Of a stretch of DNA of 64,000 nt, positions 27,677 through 37,465 are shown one piece after another. The DNA lies in NCBI GenBank assembly GCA_020342235.1, contig CP073213.1, positions 474,501 through 538,500 of the forward strand, read 5' to 3'. Source of the stretch: Saccharomycopsis phalli. Lineage: Eukaryota > Ascomycota > Saccharomycetes > Ascoideales > Saccharomycopsidaceae. Position 1 is the stretch's first letter. Each line of letters starts with the position of its first letter. The notes beneath the pieces are model-generated. The model had not been told where the DNA came from, made no database searches, and saw nothing but the letters and a program-made list of their open reading frames with translations. Made by a program: the position numbers and the translations under genes.

Positions 27677-28438
27677 TTAAGCTGGGTAGCTGACAGTAGC
27701 CCAGTTAACCTTGTTCCAGTCAACAGTCTTCCAGTCAACCTTGTTCCAGTCAACGTTGGTTGGGTAGACAACAGTCTTCCAGTCGACATTGTAGTCAACA
27801 GTCTTCCAGTCAAGTCCGTAGTTGACAGTTTTCCAGTCAAGACCATAGTTGACAGTCTTCCAGTCGATTCCGCCGGCTGGAACCACGGTAGTAGCAGCAG
27901 GAGCAGCAGTAGTGGCAGCAGGAGCAGCAGTAGTGGTTGGCGAGTCCTTCTTTTGGGAACTGGCTGGCTGTTTGGCAGAGCCACCATCCTTGTTTGCAAT
28001 GATGATGGTCTTGCAAGTGTCGTTGACCTTGTTGGTAAGAATGGCGTATTGTCCGTTGTTGGAGTACTTGTAAGGGTCGTCAATGTTTTGGCAGGCGTAG
28101 TAAGTCTTCTTCTCGCCGTTTTGCAAAAGATTGCCGTCCTTGTCAAATGACCACTTGGAGTTACCGCCAGAAACACCAGCTTGCAACGTGGAGCTTCCCG
28201 ATGGGAAGTCAAAGGTGTATGGGAATTTACCAGCGTTGAAGGTCAAGGTGCCCTTTCCTTCGTCATAGACAAAGTCTTGACCACTGTCTCCCAAAAACAC
28301 ATAGTTGGTACCAGCGCCTTCATGAGTAGAGCCAAGTGCCTTTCCATTGACATCGCCATTGTCAGACTTGGCAACTAAAGTGACTGCCGAAGCAAGAGAA
28401 GCGAGGATAGAAGTGAGAACGATTTTGTCGAATTGCAT
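27677..28438 (-). CDS. Secreted cell-surface-type protein with C-terminal DWKTV repeats (copy 1)
   Basis: A 253-residue protein. The start at 28438 (MQFDKIVLTSILASLASAVTL) gives a clean signal peptide; the in-frame Met at 28621 lies upstream of the TATA-like box (28482-28489) and is rejected. Mature domain (about 20-145): GTHEGAGTNYVFLGDSGQD style, YACQNIDDPYKYSNNGQYAI and one pair of cysteines. This resembles the small beta-rich domain of yeast wall proteins in layout, but I cannot assign a Pfam family. A Ser/Thr/Ala/Pro linker (TTAAPAATTAAPAATT) follows, then about nine tandem copies of (V/I/L)DWKTVxY or DWNKVxW ending at WATVSYPA. There is no GPI anchor signal. A paralogue lies 1.5 kb away in the same orientation. 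Likely extracellular, possibly wall-bound by the aromatic repeats (inference). Confidence 0.72.
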   Translation of the reverse strand: MQFDKIVLTSILASLASAVTLVAKSDNGDVNGKALGSTHEGAGTNYVFLGDSGQDFVYDEGKGTLTFNAGKFPYTFDFPSGSSTLQAGVSGGNSKWSFDKDGNLLQNGEKKTYYACQNIDDPYKYSNNGQYAILTNKVNDTCKTIIIANKDGGSAKQPASSQKKDSPTTTAAPAATTAAPAATTVVPAGGIDWKTVNYGLDWKTVNYGLDWKTVDYNVDWKTVVYPTNVDWNKVDWKTVDWNKVNWATVSYPA

Positions 28439-29946
28439 TGTTTGTTGTGTTTGTTTGATGATGAAATATAGGAATTTCGCCCGGTATTTATACAATTTAT
28501 TTTCAACCATTTGGTTTTGTGTAATACAAGGACCCCACAGGTGATCTTGTGCATATTCAATATTGCTATGCATGGCTAAAAATAGTGCCTGAGTCGTTGC
28601 CATTAATGCCGAGTTAGGCAAGTGACTAGTGAATAAGGTTTTCCCTTTTGTTACCTGGTCTTTGTCAATGTTACACGGCTCAACGTTAGACGATCGGGGG
28701 TGAAACAGAGAAACGATAGACGGCCAACCAACCGGTGATTCAATGGACGTACGAGTTAAGTCGTAATGATTTATTTATTACAGTGGCCCATGTCATTCAG
28801 CAACTCTGCAATTATGTCCATGATGTAATTAAATTTAGCCGCTAAATCGATCCATTGGCTTATGACGTAATGATACATTTTTTTCATGTATGCCGGATTT
28901 AATATTATTCGGCACGGGTAGATCACGTGGATTTGACAGTGAGTCAGTCAAACAGAGTCAAGGATTCGGGTTTAGAAGCGGTTTATTCTGCACTGTTTGA
29001 CGATTGCTTTGTATATTTTATGTCTTGGTACTCGAGTTTGGATATTGATCAATTCTTGGGGCCGAGTATTGCCCAATTCTTGGTTCATTAGCCGTTGGCC
29101 GGAACTTGATTCGGGATTATATGTGGATACGCTTATTAGAATGACATTGGCACAAATTACAAAGTCTATTATTAGACTCTTTACTTGGGATTTCACTTTT
29201 GCGGCAATTTTCATTTTCCAATAAGGTTGGAACTTTATACGACATGCTTGCGCCAATGACTGGAAATTATCAGTCAAAAATCAAGTGAAATGCCAAGTAA
29301 CGTCAAGGAGGTGAAATATCAAGGAGTAGCATCAAGGGGGTTGCTAGACGCCTAGCGTTATAGTAATGGACCCTTTAGCCAAGGCATAACTTAATGCACA
29401 TAAGCCCGTATTGATCTCCAAGTGGACCCCGTCAAACGTCGCTGCTGATATTCATCTAGGCACAGGTACAATGAAATAGCTTGATTGCAAAAAAGACGAG
29501 CGCAAATTCAATAGTTGCTTGGCAATTTATAGACGAATGTCTCAGGTGCCCTACTTCCCGAGTAAATACTGGAGAGTTGCCTACAATCAAATGCATCTAG
29601 CAACAGTGAAACTTTCCAGGCAATTTAAAGATTCAGTGTCTTATCATGATCTTAAAGCCAGCGATATTCTTCACCATGAAATAGTAATCCCATTGCAAAA
29701 TAAACGTCGAACCAGGTTCTCTGTGAAATCATGCAGGTACCATCTTATCCCTCGTAACTTAAATTAAATGAAATTGTCAATCGAGACGAGGCCGTATTCC
29801 TCAGTTAATCTCAAGGAGAACATTCGATTAAACTAAAAACCAGTCAATTGAAAAATCACTATTTCAGTGTGTGTGTGTCTACAAGTGCTCATATATCTCA
29901 TTAGTTTATATTTACGTAAATCATATCAGTACTAGACCAATCACAT
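28439..29946. other. Intergenic region between the two DWKTV genes
   Basis: 1.5 kb without a convincing gene; an 82-codon frame at 29519-29767 has no motif. One TCACGTGG E-box lies at 28925. A (tg)n run lies at 29868-29877. The promoter of copy 1 lies at 28440-28560 with a TATA-like element. Confidence 0.45.
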
Positions 29947-30582
29947 TTAGTGGTTAACATTTGGATAGCTGACAGTAGCCCAATTGACCTTGTTCCACTC
30001 AACAGTCTTCCAGTCAACCTTGTTCCAGTCAACGTTGGTTGGGTAGACAACAGTCTTCCAGTCAACATTATAGTCGACGGTCTTCCAGTCAATATCCCGA
30101 GGAGCAACAGTAATGGTAGGATTTGGGACAGATCGAGCGATTGTAACCTTCTTACACGAGTCATTGACATTTTCGCTGAGAATAGCATATTGCTTGTTGT
30201 CTGAAGTGAACCGGTTCGGATCGTTGATGTTCTGACAGGCATAGTATGTCTTTAACTCACCGTTTTGCAATAGATTCTCCTCATTGTCAAAGGACCATCT
30301 TGAATTTCCCCCAGAGGCACCAATTTGCAAGATCTGGCTTTCGGTAGGAAAGTCAAAGACATATGGGAACCGCTCAACTGTGAAGGTCAAAGTGCCCTTT
30401 TCCTCGTCATACGAAAGCTCCTGTCCTGATTCACCCACAAGGCAATAGTTCGTATTAACTGCCTCATGGACTGAAGTGAGCGGCTTGCCATTGATGTCTC
30501 TGCTTTCGGATTTGACAAAGAGAACAAGTGCGGAAGAAAGCGAGACAAGAAGAGATGAAAGGGCGATTTTGTTGATTTGCAT
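29947..30582 (-). CDS. Secreted protein with DWKTV repeats (copy 2)
   Basis: A 211-residue paralogue of the gene at 27677-28438, starting at 30582 (MQINKIALSSLLVSLSSALVL, signal peptide). The mature domain is collinear with copy 1: KSESRDINGKPL, NTNYCLVGESGQELSYDEEK, YACQNINDPNRF, CKKVTIARS. It has an additional Cys (YCLVG). The Thr/Ala linker is almost absent (PNPTITVAP) and there are fewer DWKTV units (about six), ending VSYPNVNH. Upstream at 30612 is a TATA-like tatttatattag. Copies differ enough in the first two thirds (perhaps 55-60% identical by eye) to be an old duplication, while the repeat DNA at the 3' end is nearly identical, which suggests gene conversion of that part. Confidence 0.72.
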   Translation of the reverse strand: MQINKIALSSLLVSLSSALVLFVKSESRDINGKPLTSVHEAVNTNYCLVGESGQELSYDEEKGTLTFTVERFPYVFDFPTESQILQIGASGGNSRWSFDNEENLLQNGELKTYYACQNINDPNRFTSDNKQYAILSENVNDSCKKVTIARSVPNPTITVAPRDIDWKTVDYNVDWKTVVYPTNVDWNKVDWKTVEWNKVNWATVSYPNVNH

Positions 30583-31593
30583 TTTAGATTGGATATTTTA
30601 AGAGGATTGGCTGTGTATTTATATTAGATTTGAAAGAAACTTCCGTTTCAAAAGAGCTTTTGCTATGCAAGCTGCACATTCAATTTTCATTTTACATAAT
30701 ATCATGCTTCAAAATACACAAACTTACAAGACGTTGCTATGCACCGTAGCATTTGAAATTGAATAATCCAAACATAGCCGACAATAAGATTCTAACAGAG
30801 TTCAAATGAACTATCTTGGGATCAACATGAGTTATTCGAGCCGATTTCTCAAGGAGTTCAATTGAACCACCAGTCCGTAACTCAATCAATGCTTTGCTAG
30901 ATGATAGAATCCTCCGATATTGTTACGATACCATTTCACCGCACTCTTTTTCGTGTCATTATCAGCCCTCTGTCAATCCACCAAGGATTGCGGTGGAGAA
31001 GTGTCGACCGAATTTCGCTGTACATGACTGATGCACAAATCTATTTTTATCAATGATGGGGTTTATGATATATGACATCATAAAGAAACATGTCCTACCG
31101 CGGATTTAACCAGTTGCGTTGATACATCTACATCTCCCTGCATCACAGAACCTTTTTCTCTCGGAATATCTACCAGTGGCGTCACTAATTTTCCAGGTCA
31201 CGTGTTGCACCTTCCCCGCTCCAACGTTTTGTGCTTCTGATCACCACAACAAGTGGTTACAAATGTTGACACAAACACGCTTCTTCAATTGCATATTTCA
31301 AAGATTTGTATCTTGTTTTTGAATTGAGGCACTGATGCTGTATTTAAGCGCCATCTATTTAAGTTTCGGATTGCCCAAAGGAACAAATTGTCTAGCTAAA
31401 TATTTGCCATAGAATTGAACACACGTTTACTCAATGGTTGTATTTCAAATACACTGCAATTTGAGTGTTTTCCATGGAAAATTACTTGTGGCGAAGATTT
31501 ATATATGAATGATATGCCATAATATACTATACTAACTACTACACCAACCTTGTAGTGCTGCATGTTGAAGGATTTTTCAATTTTCCTCATCTC
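30583..31593. other. 1-kb intergenic region
   Basis: No gene recognised. Shared words 'gagttcaa(a/t)tgaac' occur at 30798 and 30855. A short out-of-frame ORF (31562-31621) overlaps the RTP1 start. One TCACGTG lies at 31199. Confidence 0.4.
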
Positions 31594-34419
31594 ATGTCCA
31601 AAAAGTTGCAAGGATTGGTGACTCCGCGATTTGTCTCCAAATCTCGCTTGGATGTTTTATTTAGCGAATTGGAAGGTATTCTTGCATCCCAAGATATTAA
31701 TGGGCTATATGAAAATATCGTGAGCCGGACAAAAGAGGCGTCTCCAGTGGAGGTAACTTCTCCAATTGATCTTCTGTCAGTTGAAATCAAGGATAATGGG
31801 CTTGTGGATACGGGCTTTGACCAGGTTTATTACATTGTCAATTATTTTCTTGACCAATTGATTAATATCAAGGATCTTGTCATTGAGCACAAGACTCCAG
31901 CCTTGAAGGATACGTTGATGATATCGCTCCATGACATGAAGACGTTTGGAAAGTTGGTAACCAGCATTGTTCTTTACGGAATATATCCCAGTATTCCATC
32001 TGGAATTGGAATTTCGCTTGAAAAGAGAAGTCTCAAGACCAGCGGGGTTTATAAAGCCGGGTCGAAATTGAGTAACAACGTCAATAGGTTCAAGCTTCTT
32101 GCCTCAATAATCAACAAGATGATCACCATCTTCCAACTGGAAAACGATGTCCATGACTTGTTGCTCAAAGGTGTTGGGTACTGCGATTTGCTAGTCGCTG
32201 TCCTATATATTTCCACCACCCCCGAAATCAAAGGCGATATTTGGGCACCTGTTTTTCGGCAAGTACAAGGATATTCTCCCAGCTTTGAGTTATTTGAAAT
32301 CTACTCGTTATTGCTTAAAGGAAGTCCCTCGTGGTTCAAAAGTGTCTGCATGACTCGGCTAGCGGTTCTTCCCTATGAAAGAATCCAGGGAGTTCTGGCA
32401 TTTATCGAGTATGCTACTGGAATGCGGTACAACGAAGAGGTGAATGTTGATAAAATGAACAATATCATTGCAATTTTGCTCAGCAAGCCAAAGTCGATCA
32501 GCACAGTGTCGTATTTCGGCCTGATTTCACAGAAAATGTATGTGATTTTGGGAACTAACCGACCGGTTTTGAATGCTGTGGTGGCAGGATTTTTAGAAGC
32601 ATTGTATCGACGGAATTCTCGAGTCACAGTGGATTTCTATTTCCAGAAAGTGTGGGACGTATTGCTTCCAACAGTGGATTCAGTTCCCGATTACGACGTG
32701 GTTGTGAGTGGGAAGAAACTTTCTACCAATTTGAGGGTGATTAGTTCAATTGTGAGACATGTGAGCGACCAGGAGTTGTTGGGAAAGCTTTTCCTGAATG
32801 ATATGGTTATCTCTTTGTGGAACCATTACCTCTTTAACAAGAACGAGAGTGTGAAGCAGGTTCTTCAGGAATACATTGCTGTTGTGCCTGGAGTCCGTGT
32901 GCCTCTTTTATTTGTTGATAATGTTCTTGTGGGGCTCAACAATTACAACTGGATATATGGGTACGAATTGGTGGACGATTCTTCAGTGGTTTGTATCAAG
33001 GGCGAAAGTACAGCCACCAAGGAACTTGCGCTTGCAAGAAGTGGCCAGGAAGAAGTTTTTAATGTGATTAATAGCCGGTTGGATCTTTTGATTGACTTTG
33101 TGGCTACCGTGGGAAAAGATTTGACCCAGGAGTTGTTTGTTGCTGTTCTTCGACGATGGTTGAACAAGAAGCAGCAATTGGGCAACAACATGTTGGAATC
33201 TTTCAGTACTTTGATTCATTTGCGGATATTGGAGAGTCTTTCGGGTGAATTCCAAAAGAGTATCAGTGTGGAGAATGTCAAGCAGGTCTTGGAAATCATC
33301 TTGGTGGTTTTGGGACGAAAAGAGGATAGTGGTGATGAGGCAGAAGATAGTGACGATGAACCCGAAGATAGTGACGATGAGACCGAAAGCGGAACTTTAC
33401 AGGCGTATTCGTTGCAATTTTTGAGCAACATCTTATCCAGCCAATCAGTCAAGCTCATGGATTCATCGATACTTTCACAATTGGAACAAATATCCAATTT
33501 GTTGGACAATCTGACGGTGGTGAAATCCGAAATTGACCATTTTGTGAGGGAAAACAAGGAGTTTTTGATAAAAGTGGGCAACAAGTCTGCGTTGGACGAT
33601 GAGGAGATGATCAAAAAGTTGAGCATTAACCATGAGAAGTTTGAGACCGATATGAAAGTATATGATCAGGCCATGGCACAGTTGAACAACTCCAATATTG
33701 TGGTGAAAGTGCAGGGTCTTCATTCCATCGAACAGTTGGTCACCAAGAAATCGAAGATAGTCTCTATCAAGGATGCCATTCAAATTTATTTACAGGAACT
33801 AGAAAGCAGCGAACCTTTTGTGTACCTCAACGTCATCAAAGGATTGGGAAAGCTACTTGATGTCAATATTAATCAGGCACTACCAGAAGTGTTGCGCTTA
33901 TATTCGACCTCCAAAAGTGTCGATACTAGTGTGAAATTGGGCGAGGCAATCAACAATTTGTTGTTAAAATACAATCCTGAACAGCTAAACTCAAAGCATT
34001 CGCCCATGACCTTTCCAAGCAATCTCCTTGATCAGTTAGTTTCAACGACTATTAATATTGTCAGAGTCACCAACAAGCGGCCACTGGAACTTCGGGTTCT
34101 GGCCTTGGCAATTATATCGAGTTGCTTCAAAGTCCATCTCGAGTTGTCGCAGTTTCTTCCTGATGTGTTGGATTTGTTAATTGGGATCTTTACTTTTGAG
34201 TTGTCGGAAGAGGAAAAGTATGTGAGACGGGCGGGGATAACATTGTTGTACGATGTTGTGAATGCAATTCCGCTAGCGCAATTTCCACGCGGGTACGGTA
34301 AAAGGTTGTTTGTGATTTTGAATGACCTTAAGAATAAAGACATTGACTTGTTGACAAGAGAACAGATTTCTGATACACTAGAACGGATCAAGGAGGTTTT
34401 CCAAGAGAGTTTAGTGTGA
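31594..34419 (+). CDS. RTP1: Rtp1/TANGO6-like factor for RNA polymerase II assembly and import
   Basis: A 941-residue protein starting at the first in-frame ATG 31594 (MSKKLQGLVTPRFVSKSRLD); the open frame further upstream has no ATG. The whole chain is alpha-helical repeat (HEAT/ARM-like). The C-terminal parts fit the RTP1_C1/C2 regions: VVKVQGLHSIEQLV (about 718-732), LESSEPFVYLNVIKGLGKLLDV, and LSEEEKYVRRAGITLLYDV (about 883-901). These last two patterns (SxxPFVYLNxIxGL; xxYVRRAAxxLLxxV) are typical of Rtp1/Tango6. Length is near the 981 residues of S. cerevisiae. Rtp1 binds R2TP and Pol II subunits in the cytoplasm and helps assembly and nuclear import. An acidic DSDDE/DSGDE repeat (about 588-610) lies in a loop. 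No signal peptide. Confidence 0.82.
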   Translation: MSKKLQGLVTPRFVSKSRLDVLFSELEGILASQDINGLYENIVSRTKEASPVEVTSPIDLLSVEIKDNGLVDTGFDQVYYIVNYFLDQLINIKDLVIEHKTPALKDTLMISLHDMKTFGKLVTSIVLYGIYPSIPSGIGISLEKRSLKTSGVYKAGSKLSNNVNRFKLLASIINKMITIFQLENDVHDLLLKGVGYCDLLVAVLYISTTPEIKGDIWAPVFRQVQGYSPSFELFEIYSLLLKGSPSWFKSVCMTRLAVLPYERIQGVLAFIEYATGMRYNEEVNVDKMNNIIAILLSKPKSISTVSYFGLISQKMYVILGTNRPVLNAVVAGFLEALYRRNSRVTVDFYFQKVWDVLLPTVDSVPDYDVVVSGKKLSTNLRVISSIVRHVSDQELLGKLFLNDMVISLWNHYLFNKNESVKQVLQEYIAVVPGVRVPLLFVDNVLVGLNNYNWIYGYELVDDSSVVCIKGESTATKELALARSGQEEVFNVINSRLDLLIDFVATVGKDLTQELFVAVLRRWLNKKQQLGNNMLESFSTLIHLRILESLSGEFQKSISVENVKQVLEIILVVLGRKEDSGDEAEDSDDEPEDSDDETESGTLQAYSLQFLSNILSSQSVKLMDSSILSQLEQISNLLDNLTVVKSEIDHFVRENKEFLIKVGNKSALDDEEMIKKLSINHEKFETDMKVYDQAMAQLNNSNIVVKVQGLHSIEQLVTKKSKIVSIKDAIQIYLQELESSEPFVYLNVIKGLGKLLDVNINQALPEVLRLYSTSKSVDTSVKLGEAINNLLLKYNPEQLNSKHSPMTFPSNLLDQLVSTTINIVRVTNKRPLELRVLALAIISSCFKVHLELSQFLPDVLDLLIGIFTFELSEEEKYVRRAGITLLYDVVNAIPLAQFPRGYGKRLFVILNDLKNKDIDLLTREQISDTLERIKEVFQESLV

Positions 34420-34907
34420 CTAAATTCTTAACGATGCATTGCAAACCCTATAAACTGATTTATGCGATTGATGACCTGTGTTGAACAGGGTATGAACCTT
34501 ATGCGGACTAGCGTGAAAGACACGGATGGTGAGCAAATGCCGGCTATATCAAAATATGATCAAATCAAGTACCCCACAGGTGAAGCAAGCATCTAATAAT
34601 ATTACAAGTGGCTGTTCTGTTGATTGGATTCTACAAAACTACAGTCTACCGTTTATGCATGTTGCAAGACACAACAGACTAATGACATGAAGCAATGAGG
34701 TTGTACTCTATTCTTCTGTAATGACTGGTACAAATACTTTGCAATTTGTCACTTCCCGTTGGTAAAATACTACACAGGTGGTTGTAATACACTTTATTTC
34801 ACAATTACACAGCCTCATGTCAATACCATTACCCATGACACCCACAATAGTCGAACACTGGCTACTTTACCCTACTCAAACGGTCAATTATACATCCTGT
34901 CCATTCT
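34420..34907. other. Intergenic region RTP1 / YRA1 (convergent)
   Basis: 488 bp between two stop codons. No gene or RNA is seen; it serves as 3' ends for both genes. Confidence 0.5.
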
Positions 34908-35650
34908 TCACTCCACTGCTGGAAACGGTGCCTGTTCCATTGGCTCATCTGCTTCGATTCTTTCACCACCAGCATTTTCACCATTGGTTGACTCATTGGC
35001 ATTTTCACCATTTCCATTGGCTGGTTCATTGGCATTGTCGCCATTTCCATTGGCTGATTCGGCCGTCTCGTCGTTTCCTTTCTTATAATTATCCAACTCG
35101 GCATCCAACTCTTCAAGGGTAGGCCGTTTGCGTCTTTCTTTTTTAGGTCTGCTGGCCCGTTTATTGTTCCGTCGAGCTGGCAAGGCAATCCGCTCAGACA
35201 ACGGTTTTCCGTTGCTGACGCTTATTACTTTCCCTGCGGCTTTTCTGCCGTCAAACTTCTCAATAGCAGCAAAACAGTTCTGTGGGTCCACATAGCCAAC
35301 ATATCCCACACCTAAACTACGTCCGTTGGAGTCGAACTCAATTCGCTTGAATAAAACCTCGCCAAGTTTCCCAAACAAGTCGCCAATATCGTTCTCAGAC
35401 AAATTGTGATGCAAGTTTGTGATCTTGACGTACGGTTTACCTTCGCTTAATCGCTTTATTTCAGGATCTTCCAGTACACCTTCAATTGGTCTTCGACCTC
35501 GGTTGTGGTTTTTGGTTTTTGGCTTGGATATTCTGTTGCGGTTTCTCGCATCGGCACCCTTGGATTTCTTTTGTTAGAAAATAAGGCGGGTCATCAACAT
35601 ACCTTGGATCCAATAATTTCATCTAATGATTGCTCTAACAAGGAAGACAT
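34908..35650 (-). CDS. YRA1: Yra1/REF mRNA export adaptor, two exons
   Basis: Exon 1 is complement(35603..35650), MSSLLEQSLDEIIGSK, which matches the REF N-box of Yra1 (LDKSLDEIIGS). An in-frame stop follows unless a small intron is removed: GTATGT at 35602, CTAAC at 35574-35578, AG at 35568 (35 nt) or AG at 35559 (44 nt); both keep phase 0. Exon 2 runs to 34908 with an RG-rich stretch (ARNRNRISK, NRGRRP), an RRM (KPYVKITNLHHNLSENDIG to GKVISV; about 60-140) and the REF C-box KRPTLEELDAELDNYK. About 235 residues in all. Yra1 binds mRNA and Mex67 to drive nuclear export. Past the C-box comes an unusual acidic Asn-rich tail (NGNGDNANEPANGNGENANES). The S. cerevisiae gene has a large regulatory intron at a comparable place; this one is tiny. 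Confidence 0.86.
35559..35602 (-). other. YRA1 intron (35 or 44 nt)
   Basis: 5' splice site GTATGT, branch-like TTCTAAC five bases before the first AG (35568). A second AG at 35559 gives a 44-nt intron and omits KSK from the protein. Without splicing the frame stops two codons after exon 1. Confidence 0.75.
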
Positions 35651-36440
35651 TGGATTGTACTTGATTGAATATTTCTCATCGACACGTTATAACCAGGGCA
35701 CGCAACCAGCGTGTCAGTCTGATGCGTTGGGGTTGTATATACAAATGGGTATAATTTTTAGTGACAAGTTGTCAGTAGTGGGATACTATTGATGGGACTC
35801 ATTGTTATTAATTACGGAAATGTATTTATGATATCACACTGTATATATTCTTGACATGTGTGTATAGACCTCTGAAGGAATTGTGTTTATACAGAAGTGT
35901 TTGGGTATCATGGGATTTTAAATACATTCAAAGACGATATTTTTACAAATAATGCTCATAATTGCAAAGTGTAAGATGGCAATCATTAAAATAATGACAT
36001 TGCTGTAAATTCCAATTGATGCTCACATGTAGAGATGCACGTTTTAACCAGTTCAAAATGGTAGTTTTACTAGTAGTGCGTATATATTACAAACATGTTT
36101 GGAAGCTAGAACAATTTCTGATTAATTTCTGTGATATTTCTGTTTGGTATATATTGATTGTCCTTTTGCTCTTTTATATTAGTGTATCAAGTAGCAAAAT
36201 CTCTCTTTTATTACAACAGGTTGCTAAAGGCGCAGCCAAACGGAACAAGTGTAGTTGTATAGTACAAGGCTGAGACATTGGCTGATTTTTATAAAACCAA
36301 AGGCATTATTGCAACAATATCTATATGGCTTACATCAATTGGAATGGTAATTGTCTCTTGATGTACATTTGGACTCAATGTTATTACCCTACTTTCTTGA
36401 CTTTGGCGGTAGACGGCGCAATTGATTGTCACGTGTATAA
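35651..36440. other. Intergenic region upstream of YRA1
   Basis: AT-rich, no gene. Contains the YRA1 promoter; 35690-35710 includes 'accagggcacgcaacca', also found in the HRP1 coding region by chance. The 85-codon frame at 36016-36273 lacks any motif. Confidence 0.4.
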
Positions 36441-37465
36441 TATAAATATACATCCAGACACCATGAATATGTTTGGATGAATAGCATTGTATGTCGGTGC
36501 ATCTAACCATACATCCAAACATGTGTACAATGTATGGATGTTATGCTCATGGTCACAAAGTTATAAAGTTACAAGTTACCAAGTTACAAGCTGCAAGTTA
36601 ACAGGTCACAAAGTTACATAGTTACCAAGTCACAAAGTTGCAAGTTACCAAGTCACAAAGTTACACAGTTACCAGACTACAAAGTTACAAAGTTACGAGG
36701 TTACAAAAGTATATGTACAACGCACATAACCGCATATACATCCAAACATATGTACTGTGTACGGATGTGATACCCATGAAGCCACAAAGCCATGAAGCCA
36801 CAAAGCCATGAAAGTCACGAAAGTTTACAAAGTCATGAAAGTTACCAAGTCATGAAAGTTACAAAGTTACAAAGTTACAAAGCCACAAAGTTACAAAGCC
36901 ACAAAGTTACAAAAATAGACGTACATCGCCCATAACCACATGTACATCCAAACATATATATGGTGTATGGGTGCCATGGCCATGAAGCCACAAAGTCACG
37001 AAAGTTACAAAATCACGAAAGTTACAAAGTCATGAAAGCCACAAAGTTATAAAGTTACATATTCACAAAGCCACAAAGTCACAAAACGCTATAAAAAGCC
37101 ACAAAGTTACAAAAACTGATATACGGTGCTCACAACCATGATATACATCCAAACATATAAAAGGTGTATGGATGTTATCCACATGAAGCCACAAACTCAC
37201 AATGCCACAATGCCATAATGCCACAAAGTTACAGAGTTGCAAAGTCACAAAGTTACAAAATCAATACACAGTGCTCATAACAATTTCATACACCCAAACA
37301 TATACATAGTGTACGGATGTACTGCACATGATTCCAAAAAGTCATGAAAGTTACAAGAGCCACATATCCACCAAGTCACAATCCACCAAGTCACAATCCA
37401 CCAAGTCACAATCCACCAAGTCACAATCACAATCACAATCACAATCCACAACCCACAACCCACAT
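36441..37465. repeat. Satellite-like array: 'cacaaagtta' repeats punctuated by an inverted-repeat cassette
   Basis: Cassettes with 'acatccaaacat...gtgtacggatgt' start at 36511, 36738, 36944, 37145 and 37290, with a diverged one at 36450. Each core is an inverted repeat (acatcc...ggatgt). Between cassettes lie 70-170 bp of imperfect 'cacaaagttac / catgaagccacaaag' units of 7-11 bp. The last part (37361-37460) is 'ccaccaagtcacaat' x4, then (cacaat)n. The higher-order period is about 150-230 bp. No ORF. The array is the most satellite-like DNA in the window. Confidence 0.85.

Noticed and set aside
28439-28621. N-terminal extension of the first DWKTV protein from Met at 28621
   Set aside because: It would bury the signal peptide and start upstream of the TATA-like element at 28482-28489.
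29519-29767. 82-codon ORF between the DWKTV genes
   Set aside because: No homology, no signal peptide, and codon use unlike neighbouring genes.
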